A stretch of DNA of 42,500 nt from Tubiluchus corallicola (GCA_030141605.1 JAQGDQ010000587.1:90001-132500); one strand, 5' to 3'. Shown: positions 12,180-23,753, counted from the stretch's first letter. Numbers and translations: made by a program. Notes: generated by a model not told the origin, from the letters alone.

Positions 12180-12655
12180 ACAATTCGATTAATCTTAACT
12201 ATAGTTTGCAAATGGACCCTGTTTTCTCCAAGGCAGTATTATAGATTTGCTACACATCTTTCGGTTTTGCTCATATACACCACTTCTGATGGGAGCCTTA
12301 ATTTAATTACGTAATCAGAACTGCTCTACGTCTTGGAGCCTTTCGGGAAGAAATATCCCGCTTTCCTTAGGGATAATTTTGCCGGCAACTTTTATATTTG
12401 ACACAATGATATCAGGTAAGCCTTCTGACGAAATGCAATTTCAACAGTTTACCACAAATATTCTCAGTCATTGCACTGTGGTTGTCAAATATTTACATAG
12501 CGTCTCGACTGCGGGAATTCATCGACGAAAATGCACACAAATATGTCAGATTTCGATATGATTTTCTCGCAAAGATATTTGCCAAAAACGTTTGAGTAAC
12601 GCTAGCGGCACGTATCACGCGATTTCAAGCTACAGAGAAAGAGTTAAGTGACTTA
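12180..12655. other. Unique non-coding sequence
   Basis: No gene, RNA or repeat recognised. Confidence 0.4.
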
Positions 12656-12658
12656 TTC

Positions 12659-12790
12659 TTAAAGGAAAGAACAAGTCACTCAGTATGCTGGGTTTATTTT
12701 ACTGCTATCACTTAAACTGTTTGTGGTGTGCTAAAGGAAAGAACAAGTCACTCAGTATGCTGGGTTTATTTTACTGCTATCGCTTAAACT
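12659..12790. repeat. 72-bp tandem duplication
   Basis: Two nearly identical copies (starts 12661 and 12733) of a block beginning AAAGGAAAGAACAAGTCACT and ending GCTATCACTTAAACT or GCTATCGCTTAAACT. It sits at the edge of a family B copy. Confidence 0.9.
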
Positions 12791-13080
12791 TAGAAAAATA
12801 TAACGAAGATAATTGCAGCGAGTGTGCTACGAATGCTCTAATTATTTTTCCAAACTTTACACAATGTTATCTAAACTTATTTCAAACGATGTGCGGTCAA
12901 AATGACCCCGCCTAACGGTCACCGTGGATGTTAAATTACACAAGTTTTATGCAGCGTTACTACTAACGCAAGCCCTGTGCGCAATGTAATACAAAATTTT
13001 CAAACGAATTTTTTAAGATTTACGTAAGTAAACAGCTTTCTTGTTCTTTGAGACAAATTATACCTACTGCTTTTGAAATT
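12790..13080 (-). mobile_element. Interspersed repeat family B, copy B3
   Basis: The reverse complement matches the 5' half of B1 and B2: GGCTTGCGTTAGTAGTAACG, AAACTTGTGTAA, GTTTAGATAACATTGTGTAA and GCATTCGTAGCACACTCGC. Confidence 0.6.
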
Positions 13081-13482
13081 TACCAGGAAAGCTATTTTTA
13101 GAGTGGCTACCACGTGGTTTTTCTATCTGCACTGACTGGTTGTTTCATATTGATCATGTCAGTTTTTCCAAGTCTTTGTAAACTCATCTTCTCGGCAGCT
13201 TTCTTATAAAACTCAACGTTTTTATTTGCTGGACGGGATAAGCCGATGAAATGCAGCATCACGGAAAGCTTTTACTGAATCAGGATGCTATTACTGAAAG
13301 GTTAAAACCAACAGATGCTGTGAAACGTCAGAATCTATCGTCCATCAAGTAAATAAGACTGCACCTGCGCCTTATAGCTACCGAAAAAATAAATAGGCCT
13401 ACTGGTGTCTTGCTGACATGCTGCAGAGCTACAGGATAACTACTCAAAAATCAATAACTTCTGCAATTGAACTAAACATTAA

Positions 13483-13972
13483 CCCTTTCATCCCAAATTA
13501 TTTTTTTAATAAAATTTTTTTTTGGCTTGGTACTTTTGTTCAGTATGTCCATCTTGTTTACACATAATAATTATTTTTTTCTACCTGTGCCCGCGTGCTA
13601 AATATAGCCTGTATCCCACGGGATACATTGGGATTCAATGGTTGCTAAACATGACTTTTTTAAAAACACAACAAAAGCAAAAAATGTGCTTCATTTTGCA
13701 ACTGCTGATAATTTTTTAAAGTATTTCAGACATTTAGTGTGCATGCTATGCTGATCTGTACAAAGCCGTCTCTAAAGTACTGTACCTTGCGCAGTTTTTT
13801 ATACTATGTAGATTTTCTAGTTTGCCATTTTATCACCATTTTTAGTCTATTGTTATTGGCTTAAATCAAAATAACTATTAACAGATCAAATAACTGTCAG
13901 TTTTAAAATTTTATTAATTTTAAAGGCAGAAAATATTCTCGTATCCCACGGGATACAACGGGTATGAAAGGG
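13483..13972. mobile_element. piggyBac-like MITE, 490 bp, flanked by TTAA
   Basis: The left end CCCTTTCATCCCAA (from 13483) and right end GGGTATGAAAGGG (to 13972) are inverted repeats, and both sides carry TTAA (13479-13482 and 13973-13976), the piggyBac target duplication. The inside has two copies of a perfect dyad GTATCCCACGGGATAC, at 13611-13626 and 13941-13956. There is no transposase; the one open frame (13522-13719) is AT-rich and unrecognised. A non-autonomous element is inferred from ends and target site. Confidence 0.75.
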
Positions 13973-14029
13973 TTAAAGGAAAACTCGACCAAATCTTGAA
14001 CTATAACTCATAACTATTTATTCTTTAAA

Positions 14030-14240
14030 ACATTGAAAGGAAAACATACTCTTTTTTTCAAAAATGACTTAAATGAAAAAAATCATTGCCACACAAACAC
14101 AATTTCGCATTCGCTTCACTTGTATTTAATCTATTATTTAATAAGCAGAAACGCTTTTCCTGTATTATTGGTGTTAAAATGTATCGGACTTGAAATTGGG
14201 GTAGTACGTGAAAAAACTCATCATATCTTTCTTTAACTTG
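14030..14240 (-). mobile_element. Interspersed repeat family A, copy A3 with internal deletion
   Basis: Both ends match 34090-34660 in the same orientation: TTCAAAAATGACTTA and CACACAAACACAATTTC at one side, AGCAGAAACGCTTTTCCTGT and GGACTTGAAATTGGGGTAGT at the other. About 330 bp of the middle is missing. Confidence 0.65.
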
Positions 14241-15880
14241 ACTCAAAAAACGGCTCCCCTTCAAACGAAATAAGTAAATTGTTTCATCGTTCTTAGTACA
14301 AAAGCTCTTCCTCTTAGTACAAGACTGCATATTATAGTTAAAGAACTATTTACTTACGAAACTTTAATGACAATGCAAACAACGAAAATCAATAATTTCT
14401 AAATCAAATTCATGCGAATTTTCCCCTAAAATTTTCAGTTTCGTAATAGTTGGGGAATAGCCTTCCTTTTACTCATAGATTCCCAAAAGAACAATGTCGG
14501 GCAAGGAACTACCAAACCAACAAATTTGCCTAAAGCGCATGCGCAAATAACTGTGACACTCCACAGAAATGGGAGATGGAAGGCAACTTCAAGAGCTTCG
14601 GAACTGTTGAAAAATTGACCGCTTAGCGAACAATCAGTCACAGGAATCCATTTGCTAGGAATTGACTGATCGTTTGGCTTGAAATAAGATTGCTCTTCTT
14701 GGAACTAATCGTCTGAGCAACCATTCCCAGGACAATAAACATTCAGCGTGCTGGACTGCCACGTTTAACGAAATGAAAAGTAATATTTCAACTTCGACTC
14801 GTTTGAAATTGAAGCTGAATATTGATGTTCAAGTAGGCACCGTTTTCACATTAATACTCGTTTCTTCCCGAAGTCAAACAAAAAGGTTTCCATTATTAAC
14901 ACTTGCAGCTACCGCTGATAGGTCCACGTAAAGTGATGGAAGTGGTGCTGATAAGCCACTGGCATAGCAGTGTCTAGCATACAGTGCAAACTTGCTTTAC
15001 AATGGACCATTTTATATTAAGATCTTGTTGCTAAATTTGAGCAAAATGCGCCTTAAGTTTGGGCAGTTTTTTAGATTATAATTACTTGAGATTATGTTAA
15101 TTTACATTTTTGTGTTACTAGACAGGGAACTTGCTTCATTAATAATCTTGATTTTAGCAATCACTTTAATACTGTTTGTTTAACATCACTGTAAATAATG
15201 TTATATGCACCATTAAAAAAGCTAATTAATGAATGTGCAATATGTAATGTTGTAGAATTCACTCTGTTCATGTAAACTGTATGATAAAAGAGAAATAATT
15301 AATAAGATTTACATCTTTTAAAGGTTTTTTAAAAACTTTGCTACTCTGAGCGCAGATCAAGGGGGCACCAGGCACCACCAACAGACTCAGGGAGCTGATT
15401 CCAGATTTTAATTATTCTTAAATAACTATGGAAGTTTTTGCTGAATTAATCAAAGTGGTTTATTTATGATATTGCAGCAATGATCAGGCTGAAATAACAA
15501 CAACAAAATAATTACATATAATACTGCCATACCGCATAGAGTGTAAGTACAAATATAAATGTTTCGAATTATACTAATTTAAGAATTGTTCCTTTAATCA
15601 CAAAAGTAAAATTGCAAATAATATACCGTTCTAAATGTTAAACATCTGCTTGACACTGCATGGAGTTCTTATTGTTAAATGTGTTAAAAATTGCCTCCTG
15701 GCAAACAGCAATATGGGTGCCTTCATATGCTGAAATCTTCGAGATCCTCTAATTCTGTTTGAGAAAAAGTTTTTAAAACAACCAAGTCGGCAGTGAGCGG
15801 GCTGTAACTTCAAGCGATGACTCCTGGTTACAATAGATAAAGGTGCTTTGGTAAAAATACATCTTTGTTTATAGCACTGT
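14240..15880. other. Unique AT-rich sequence, no gene seen
   Basis: Only short unrecognised open frames and no clear repeats. A near-consensus NRF1-like GCGCATGCGCA occurs near 14536. Confidence 0.4.
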
Positions 15881-15883
15881 CAC

Positions 15884-16577
15884 CATGTAATATAGAATAA
15901 CACATTGTCAGATCACAATGTAATATAGAAAAACACATTGCCAGATCACAATGTAATATAGAACAACACATTGTCAGATCACTATGTAATATAGAACAAC
16001 ACATTGTCAGATCACAATGTAATATAGAACAACGCATTGTCAGATCACAAAGTAATATAGAATCACACATTGTCAGATCACAATGTAATATAGAATAACA
16101 CATTGTCAGATCACAATGTAATATAGAACAACACATTGTCAAATCACTGTGTAATATAGAACAACACATTGTCAGATCACAATGTAATATAGAACAACGC
16201 ATTGTCAGACCACTATGTAATATAGAACAACGCATTGTCAGATCACAATGTAATATAGAACAACGCATTGTCAGATCACAATGTAATATAGAACAACACA
16301 TTGTCAAATCACAATGTAATATAGAATAACACATTGTCAGATCACTGTGTAATATAGAACAACACATTGTCAGATCACAATGTAATATAGAACAACGCAT
16401 TGTCAGATCACTATGTAATATAGAACAACGCATTGTCAGATCACAATGTAATATAGAACAACACATTGTCAGATCACTGTGTAATATAGAACAACGCATT
16501 GTCAGATCACAATGTAATATAGAACAACACATTGTCAAATCACAATGTAATATAGAATAACACATTGTCAGATCACA
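15884..16577. repeat. 33-bp minisatellite, about 21 copies
   Basis: The unit is ATGTAATATAGAACAACACA plus TTGTCAGATCACA. Every unit junction contains CATTGTCAGATCACAATG or a variant, a 6-bp stem with a 6-bp loop. The length is a multiple of three, so the minus strand stays open for about 245 codons as an 11-residue repeat. The differences between units change amino acids freely (Cys/Ser, Arg/Cys/Tyr), which argues against coding. Confidence 0.95.
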
Positions 16578-16611
16578 GTTCTACGAAGTTCGAGTGGCTC
16601 AAAACGCTAAT

Positions 16612-16880
16612 CGGTCAGTGTGTGACATACTGTCAAGTTTGCTATCAGTCAGGGTGTGACATACTGTCAAGTTTGCTATCAGTCAGGGTGTGACATACTG
16701 TCAAGTTTGCTATCAGTCAGGGTGTGACATACTGTCAAGTTTGCTATCAGTCAAGGTGTGACATACTGTCACGTTTGCTAATCAGTCAGGGTGTGACATA
16801 CTGTCAAGTTTGCTATCAGTCAGGGTGTGACATACTGTCAAGTTTGCTATCAGTCAGGGTGTGACATACTGTCACGATTG
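16612..16880. repeat. 34-bp minisatellite, 8 copies
   Basis: The unit is TCAGTCAGGGTGTGACATAC plus TGTCAAGTTTGCTA. Each unit has a TGACA-TAC-TGTCA dyad. It starts about 35 bp after the 33-bp array ends but has an unrelated unit. Confidence 0.95.
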
Positions 16881-16884
16881 CTCC

Positions 16885-17295
16885 TAGCAAATACTGCTTG
16901 CCGCTGTCGTCATCTCTTCCATTAATGATGATGACAAAAACTGCTATGTCTCTTTGAAAATTTCCCCGTTGATTGTATCAGCCAAATTTTAACAGCTTTA
17001 TTTGTTTATTGGGTCACCTTTGAATTTCTCCAGTCGTTAAGGTGCAAAAATGACGAAGTTGAATTATTTGGAAATTGCGATTTTGTGTGAATTGCGCACC
17101 CACAAGCTCTTTTATCGAATTTTTACGATTGAATCAATGCGTTGCCGTCACGCGAAGGACTAATAAAAGAGATTCCTTTTATTGCGTCTCCGACTATAAA
17201 AATCAGATTTTCACTGAGACTACTGACAATGACAACACAAAGGCTGGACAACAGAGATGCATCCTTCCAGCAGAACTTTCATGATAAGGGAAGCC
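16885..17295. other. Non-coding sequence, no gene supported
   Basis: One short unrecognised plus-strand frame (17075-17284) with no signal or domain. Confidence 0.35.
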
Positions 17296-17299
17296 ACTA

Positions 17300-17430
17300 A
17301 AAACAGGATGATTTTTCTTATACTGTCCATTTTCAAGTCCGAACATATATAGTTTAGCACAATTAATACTGCAAAAGCATTTCTCATAATTACATAATAG
17401 ATTAAAATCTTAATTAATAGATACTAGCTA
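17300..17430 (+). mobile_element. Interspersed repeat family A, 5' fragment (copy A4)
   Basis: Has ACAGGATGATTTTTC, CCATTTTCAAGTCCG, CACAATTAATACTGCAAAAG and TAATTACATAATAGATTAAA in family order, then diverges. Confidence 0.6.
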
Positions 17431-17782
17431 GCTGTTATAACTGTTACAACAGCGTGGGATTCGAGGCGTTGTCAAGTGTACACAAATGCGTTGTCTGGTA
17501 TACTTAACCTTCGACCTTTTCACGATCATCATCAATCGCTGGAAGTGTGAAAAGGCTTGTTGCCGTTACAATTGCTTTGAGCATGACTTAAAACATTGAA
17601 ACTAGAATTAGAGGTTAGTGCTTCCTAGTGGGTTTAAGTTTGGGGTTAGTAGCTTGCTACACGCGTAGATTATTTTTGGAGGATACGTGGGTCAAGGTTC
17701 ATTGGTTGCCATGCCAACTGGCTCAACGACAAAGCAGCAGACTGTTGGACTAATTACCTAAAAATTACCTAATTATCTGCAG

Positions 17783-18120
17783 TTTTCTAAATAAGTATGT
17801 TCTGTTTGGTTATTCTTCCTTGTATTCATTTTGCTTATCAAATTTTATATCATTTTCGTACAAGCAGACTAAAACACCATCCTAGTCACTGAGTTTTGCT
17901 TTCGGTGCATTTCAAAATAACTATGTTCTGCTGGGTTATTCTACCTCGTATTCATCTTGGCTATCAAATTTTATATCATTTTCGTAAAACTGGACTGAAA
18001 AGCGATCCTAGTCACCGAGTTTTGCTTCCAGTGCATTTCAAAATAACTATGTTCTGCTGGGTTATTCTACCTCGTATTCATCTTGGCTATCAAATTTTAT
18101 ACCATTTTCGTGAAAGCAAA
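17783..18120. repeat. 126-bp tandem repeat, 3 copies
   Basis: TATGTTCTG recurs at 17796, 17922 and 18048. The last two copies are nearly identical (GGGTTATTCTACCTCGTATT); the first is diverged. The unit is a multiple of three, which explains the open frame through it. Confidence 0.9.
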
Positions 18121-18199
18121 CTTCATTATTTTCAACATCACGATACGCACATGATTATGCGTCAAGGGAATTGCCATTAATTTAGTTGCACGTCACAGA

Positions 18200-18585
18200 C
18201 GACAAAAAGCACAATACGTTTTCGTGAGATGACAACTCTGATGAGAAAGCTAAAAGAGGAGCCCTGTCAGTTCAGCCATTTGCTGCAAATTTCAGAGATA
18301 TGTAAGAACAATAACCGATGCTCGAATTGTCGTAATATTAGCAACACTAATTGTAATCGTAATTGCAATTTATCAGTGGCGGTTTCTAGCTAAAATTAGT
18401 GGGGGTGCTGATTCAGAAAATTTTTAGCCATTGTTTTAATACTGTGTAAAACGTAACAAACGTGTAATATTAATGTTGTAGTTATATTAGAAGATCAGTT
18501 GTTGAACGGCCTCTTTTCTTAACTGCAACTTTCTCACGGAGAGACAGTTGTGAAAAATTATGCTGTTGTAGTTCACTTACTGTCG
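18200..18585. other. No gene seen; possible worn transposon end
   Basis: CAGTGGCGGTTTCTAGC at 18374 resembles a hAT-like 5' end, but no matching 3' end or target duplication is visible. Confidence 0.25.
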
Positions 18586-18589
18586 CAGA

Positions 18590-19150
18590 ACTCAATTCTT
18601 GCAACATTAACAATATTGCATTGAGCTACAGCACACATTAATACCTATTTTACTCAATTTTTACAACATTAACAATATTGCATTGAGCTGCAGCAACATT
18701 AATACTAATTTTAATCTATTCTTGGAACATTAACAACTTTGCATTGAGCTACAGCAACATTAATTCTTATTTATTCAATTCTTACAACATTAACAACATT
18801 GCATTGAGCTGCAGTAGTGTTAATACATATTTTACTCAATTCTTACAATATTAACAATATTGCATTGAGCTGCAGCAACATTAATACTAATTTTAATCTA
18901 TTCTTGGAACATTAACAACTTTGCATTGAGCTACAGCAACATTAATTCTTATTTATTCAATTCTTACAACATTAACAACATTGCATTGAGCTGCAGTAGT
19001 GTTAATACATATTTTACTCAATTCTTGCAACGTTAACAACATTGCTTCGAAATGCAGCAATACTAGTGCTTATTTCACTTATTTTCTGCAGCATTAACAA
19101 CATTTTACTTAGCTGGTACAACAACATTAACACTTATTTGACTCAGTTAC
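18590..19150. repeat. 60-bp minisatellite with 182-bp trimeric higher-order repeat
   Basis: About nine units, typically CAATTCTTACAACATTAACA, then a CATTGAGCTGCAGCAACATT core and a TTAATACTAATTTTA-like end. Units 2-4 (about 18652-18833) are repeated nearly exactly as units 5-7 (about 18834-19015); markers CTTGGAAC (18721, 18903) and GCAGTAGT (18811, 18993) both recur at 182 bp. The last two units are degenerate. Confidence 0.9.
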
Positions 19151-19830
19151 TTGCACATTAACAACACAGCACATTACTCAACAACAACAACATTGGACAG
19201 AACAGCAGCTACGATTGTTCGCTGGAAACAACAATTTACATTGGAAAACTCATCAACTCTTCGTCTGACAGTGGCTGTAGTCGTTGCACGGAGCTGCTTA
19301 ATGAATCTGTCAATGGGGATTGGAGCAGAGCTGAGATCACGTCACTCTGGCTTTCTGGATCGAGTAATTGATGAACAGCAAGACAAGCAAACTATATATT
19401 CTGCAGTTTAATTATCTGGTCAGTGGGCCAAATGTCTAATTTAAATGAGGTTTTGACTGAGAATAGTACAAAGAATGCCCACCAGCGTCGCTCGGATCCT
19501 CACTCGGAAATTGGCATTCTCTTAAAAAATGACAAACGCCTGGAAAGTGGCAATTATAGCAACTTTTTATATGAGTGCTAGTTAGCTTGTTTGGAGCCAA
19601 TAAATGCAAAACTGCACGCAGGTTCAATCAGACAGATTGCTATCGCTCATTTGTAATCTTAATGAATGTGATGATTATCATTAATGATGGAATAATTCCA
19701 CAATGTTAATCTTGAATTTAAGATAATATAAATAATTGATTATTTGCCCACGGAAATTTGGAGCTTAAAATTAATCGAATAAGAATCGTCTAATTAGTTA
19801 GAAACATTCAGGTATGAGCAGTACGCAAGC
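19150..19830. other. Non-coding sequence, no gene supported
   Basis: A short plus frame at 19151-19411 begins inside the repeat edge and matches no family I know. The rest is AT-rich. Confidence 0.35.
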
Positions 19831-19834
19831 TTTA

Positions 19835-19930
19835 TACAGCGTTGCTGCTAACGCAGGCTCTGTGTGCAATAAGACATCGTGTAAGTAAAATAAAATTTTA
19901 AGACGACTTTCATGCTTTATTTGTGAAGAC
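19835..19930 (-). mobile_element. Interspersed repeat family B, fragment (copy B5)
   Basis: TTATACAGCGTTGCTGCTAA, AAAATTTTAAGACGA and CATGCTTTATTTGTGAA match the B3 and B4 copies in the same orientation. Confidence 0.5.
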
Positions 19931-20024
19931 TGTTTTCCTGTATTTATATTTTAAAGAAATTGACTTAGGGACACAATCAGTAGTTAAGCAATACTGCCAA
20001 TACAAGATTTCTGCACCCAATACA

Positions 20025-20200
20025 TTTATTAAAGTGATAACAGGAATTAGCCTTTTCACTGTTTCGTTGTGCGCACGCGCAGTTGCTGTAGGTCAAAGAT
20101 TAAGTGTTAGCACAGCACCGCGTGTTAACTACAGCCGTCACGTGAATGTGTGTAAAGCAAAGCCGTCTGTCACATCAGTTCAATCACTTCAGTTGTTTTA
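20025..20200 (+). mobile_element. Interspersed repeat family C, copy C1
   Basis: Shares GCCTTTTCACTGTTTCGTTG, then TGCGCACGCGCA (20070-20081), AGTTGCTG, TAAGTGTTAGCACAGCA and GTGTAAAGCAAAGCCGTCTG with C2 and C3. The open frame here is part of the repeat. Confidence 0.6.
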
Positions 20201-20680
20201 CGTAGACTTTGCTTAATTATGCATTGTGGTCGACCTGTTTAACGTTTTGTTCTACTCCAAGTGGCTTTCCACGTACCGTAAAGAGTTAAACTAACTTTAA
20301 TTTTCATTTTACAACAGTAACATTCCAATCATCAGATGGGTGCTAATGGGATGCTGATATTGATTTCTTACCACCATTTGTCATACGCATTTTATTGCGT
20401 CATAGACACATGGCTGCCACGCTGATGATACCCGGGGAACCGGTATGCTTTTCAGCGGTTCGTCGGTCATTAACTGTGGCTTCATTAGATACCGTTTTTC
20501 CTTCGATGAAGCCATGTAAGTGTAACCCAGTAATTACCCCTTCAGCTTGTTGAAGCCATGCAGTACGGTTGATACAGAATCAGTCAAGTTCAGTGGCAAA
20601 AGAAAAGTTGCAAGATCATTTAATGCAAAGCAAAGGTTTCTTTGAAACCGACACTTAGAATTTGCGTATTTGTCGCATAG
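20200..20680. other. Non-coding sequence, nothing recognised
   Basis: No gene, RNA or repeat visible. Confidence 0.35.
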
Positions 20681-20689
20681 CCTTTTAAC

Positions 20690-20800
20690 ACTAAAACGGT
20701 TTAAGCAACTGAGTAAACTGTCTCAGTGAACAAGTAATTCCCTTGAATGCACGTATGCGTAAACCGTTTCAGAATGTGAACAAATTATTGCATGAATGGG
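20690..20800. repeat. Degenerate ~32-bp repeat around TAAACCGTTTCAGT, first cluster
   Basis: Two to three loose copies (for example GAGTAAACTGTCTCAGTGAA and GTAAACCGTTTCAGAATGTG) matching the larger cluster at 21475-21690. Confidence 0.45.
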
Positions 20801-20819
20801 TATAACACTTCAATTTATT

Positions 20820-21190
20820 ATTCTAAATTTATTTCATACATTTAAAAGTACATAGCATTATATAAAAAATTAAAAAAACGCTCAGCTGTACTATAAAATT
20901 ACGATAGAAACTAATAAAATATTTACATATATACATATGCAACCAGAAACAAAACATAAAAACACAAGACAAATCACTAAAAAATACAATATACAGAGGC
21001 ACAAAATCCAACAAAAGTCACCTTTGCAATGGTAAAAATTGTTGGTTTCATAATGCAAAACGCAGTTTGTACCAATTCGTTCATAAAACTGTATTGCGAT
21101 ATGCAGAGTAAACATACAATTTATCGATGATATCATTAGGTATTTCTGCCAGCCCATTACATAAAGGATGCTGTTATCTTTATTGTAATT
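20820..21190 (-). other. AT-rich segment, possibly a retroposon 3' end in antisense
   Basis: The plus-strand start CAATTTATTATTCTAAATTT reads on the minus strand as AATAAA-type signals with an AT tail, similar in style to the inserted piece at 11251-11461. Two overlapping hydrophobic minus frames (20829-21157) follow from the AT-richness. No homology recognised. Confidence 0.25.
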
Positions 21191-21474
21191 ACATCCTAGT
21201 TAGGAAAATTAAAATTTACAAATTTTTCGCGAATGCTGCATCTTCCCATAATATTTAAAGAGCCTACGAAATGCATTATTGTGGGCCACCTTTAAAAAAA
21301 GTGTAGCTGTTTTGGAAAAAGTTGCACCAAAGGCGCATGCGTAAAATTGATAATGAGGAATTACGTATGTTGTATTTGAGAGAGTGAAGCACCATTTATT
21401 TACATACTAAATAATACGTAAACAATACAGGTTTATAAAAATTAATTTTAAAACCTCTCAGTACGTTAAACATC

Positions 21475-21690
21475 CACTGTGTGCCTCTCCGTTTGAAAAC
21501 CAGTAAACCACCTCAGTGTGAAAATGGACAAACCGTCTCAGTAAGCAGAGGAGTAAAGCATTTCAGTTTATGGATGAATAAACCAATTCGTTTGCGGAAG
21601 AGTAAACCGTTTCGGGAAGTCTATGAACAAACCGCTTCAGTGTGTGAATATACCACATCAAAGTGTGACAACAGCAGCCATACACTAACG
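21475..21690. repeat. Degenerate ~32-bp repeat around TAAACCGTTTCAGT, second cluster
   Basis: About six imperfect units such as AGTAAACCACCTCAGTGTGA, ACAAACCGTCTCAGTAAG, AGTAAACCGTTTCGGGAAG and ACAAACCGCTTCAGTGTGTG. The 89-codon frame over it is repeat-derived. Confidence 0.55.
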
Positions 21691-21839
21691 TACGTAAATA
21701 AACAAAGCATCTCTACACCCCATTCTTCCCGGAAAGACGGAAGAGAATAAAATTCCCTGTTGACAGACGTAAATGGCCTGGTAAGTCGTTTAGATGCAAA
21801 CAAGACATTTTACTTGATTAAATTTCAAAACAAACGTGC

Positions 21840-22010
21840 AAAGACACGCGCTCAAATCAGAAAAGCTTTACACATTTATTTGCGTTTGTCAACATGCACG
21901 AGACCTGCTAATAAGCCTTTTCGCAGTTTCGTTGTGCGCACGCGCAATTGTTGCAGGTCAAATGTTAAACTACCAGGCAACGCATTTGTATACACTTCAC
22001 AACGCCTCGC
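21840..22010 (+). mobile_element. Interspersed repeat family C, copy C2
   Basis: AAGCCTTTTCGCAGTTTCG, TGCGCACGCGCA (21935-21946), ATTGTTGCAGGTCAAATGTT and CAACGCATTTGTATAC follow the order of C1 and C3. Confidence 0.55.
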
Positions 22011-22169
22011 AGGCCATCCTATTGTAATAGTAGCAGTTCTAACAATTAACTAGAACCTTGCCTAGTTCATTTTTTCTTGTTCTCAAGCAAGATCCTGCTA
22101 GTAAATTACCCTTAAGTGCAGACTAATGCATAATTAAATAAAGTCCTTATTTAAATTAATTAAATAAGT

Positions 22170-22420
22170 GACTTTACGGAACTGATGCTGCAGACGACTT
22201 TGCTTTACATACATGTTGCGCGTCGAATGCAGTTAAGACGCGTTGCTGTGATACACTTAACCATTCATCTTCAGCAACTGCGCGTGCGCACAGTGAAACT
22301 TTGAAAAGGCTTTTTAACAGACATCTGTAATTGTTTCTCTCATAAAAAATTAAGGAAATGAAGTTCTCATAAAATACATAAATACCCGCGCGGCAGTCTC
22401 TGGCAGGCATTTTTTCTATT
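22170..22420 (-). mobile_element. Interspersed repeat family C, copy C3
   Basis: The reverse complement of C1: AAGCCTTTTCAAAGTTTCAC, TGCGCACGCGCA (22279-22290), AGTTGCTG, TAAGTGTATCACAGCAACGC, TGTAAAGCAAAGTCGTCTG. It faces C2 about 160 bp away, forming an imperfect inverted pair. Confidence 0.6.
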
Positions 22421-23075
22421 AAACCGACAGTGAAATATTAAACCGGGTAGCAATATATAAATTATGCATATAAACAAACCGTGTTCTTACCAAAACCTTT
22501 GATTCCCTTGTTAGAAGCGTGCGATGGACATGGTAAAATATATTACATAAGCAAACGCAGATCAAAGTCTTTGGCGCCAATTTGCAAAATGAAACGCACC
22601 CGAGCGATAGATCGTCAGACTTGGGGGAAATTCGGATCTTGTTCTTAACGTTTTATGTAATTTTCTTCGGCGCACCGTTTCAACCAAAAGCAATCTTCCC
22701 GGAGATCGGCTCTTGCAAGGCTCATAAAATTGCGTTAACTGTCGACCTGACGAACTGGTCGCCGTGAATTTAAATAAGCTAATTTGAATCGAGTCGCTGA
22801 GCAAAGGCCGTGTCAAGATTGCGGAATTTTTTTATCCGGTAATCCTATTTAGAAAATGCGAACAGACGAGTGGCGGTAATGAAGTGGTTCGGAGTTAATA
22901 TTGCAGTGATGAGAAGGTTATTGGACTGCAGTGTTTGTGTTAATTGTTTCTGTTGTCGTCAAATTATCTTCTTCTTTCTATAAATCATTTAAGCATTTTA
23001 CGCACATAAGTAACTCGGGTAAATTTAAAAAAAAATTGGTCGGCCAAGAAGGGACGTTTTGGAAAGAAAACATTT
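22420..23075. other. Non-coding sequence, nothing recognised
   Basis: Overlapping short frames near 22562-22816 lack domains; no repeats visible. Confidence 0.35.
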
Positions 23076-23079
23076 TGCA

Positions 23080-23570
23080 TTAGAGAGAAAGAGAAGGAAA
23101 AGAGAACGATAGGGGAGATTGAGGAATGTGGCAGCGAGAGAGAGAGAGGGGGAGGGAAAGAGAGAGGGAGAGGGAGAGAGATACAGATGAAGAGGCAGAG
23201 TAACGAAGTGAGAGCTAGAGAGAGAGAGAGAGAGAGAGGGGGGGAGGGAAAGAGAGAGGGAGAGAGATACAGATGAAGAGGCAGAGTAACGAAGTGAGAG
23301 CTAGAGAGAGAGAGAGGGGGGAGGGGGAGAGAGAGGGAGAGGGAAAGAGAGAGGGAGACAGATACAGATGAAGAGGCAGAGTAACGAAGTGAGAACTAGA
23401 GAGAGAGAGAGAGAGAGAGAGAGTAGATAGGGAGGGAGAGGGAGAACGAGAAGGGAAAGGAGGGATAGAAGGAGATAGTGAGAGAAAGAGAGGGAGGATG
23501 AGGAAGTGAGCGAGAAAGTGACAAAGAGAAAGTGAGAGAGAGAGAGAGAGAGAAGAGGGAAAGAAAAAAC
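23080..23570. repeat. Polypurine tract with ~110-bp internal repeats
   Basis: A GA/GGGA-rich tract in which the block GATACAGATGAAGAGGCAGA followed by GTAACGAAGTGAGA occurs three times (near 23180, 23265 and 23360). Ser/Leu-rich minus frames are artefacts. It lies directly downstream of the candidate exon at 23754-23952, so it would be intronic if that exon is real. Confidence 0.9.
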
Positions 23571-23753
23571 AAAAATCTACACACAAAGGCAATGAAAGGC
23601 ATAAACGAAAGCAAAGATAATCTGTAAGAGATAATCTGATTGAACGAATCTGAGGACAATTTAAAACCTAAATTAATTAAGCTAACTTAATTATATTCTC
23701 CCCAGAATCTCCGCACACGAGAATATTCACTCCTTTCACGTATCCGACTTTAC

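Noticed and set aside
15828-16565. 245-codon minus-strand frame of 11-residue repeats
   Set aside because: Follows automatically from a 33-bp repeat without stops; unit differences are freely amino-acid changing, and no promoter or splice context is seen.
18374-18420. hAT-like transposon end CAGTGGCGG, with a similar G-rich stretch near 9077
   Set aside because: No matching opposite end or 8-bp target duplication found.
20829-21157. Hydrophobic minus frames resembling membrane proteins
   Set aside because: AT-rich sequence gives Phe/Ile/Leu/Tyr-rich frames by composition; the two frames overlap and neither has family features.
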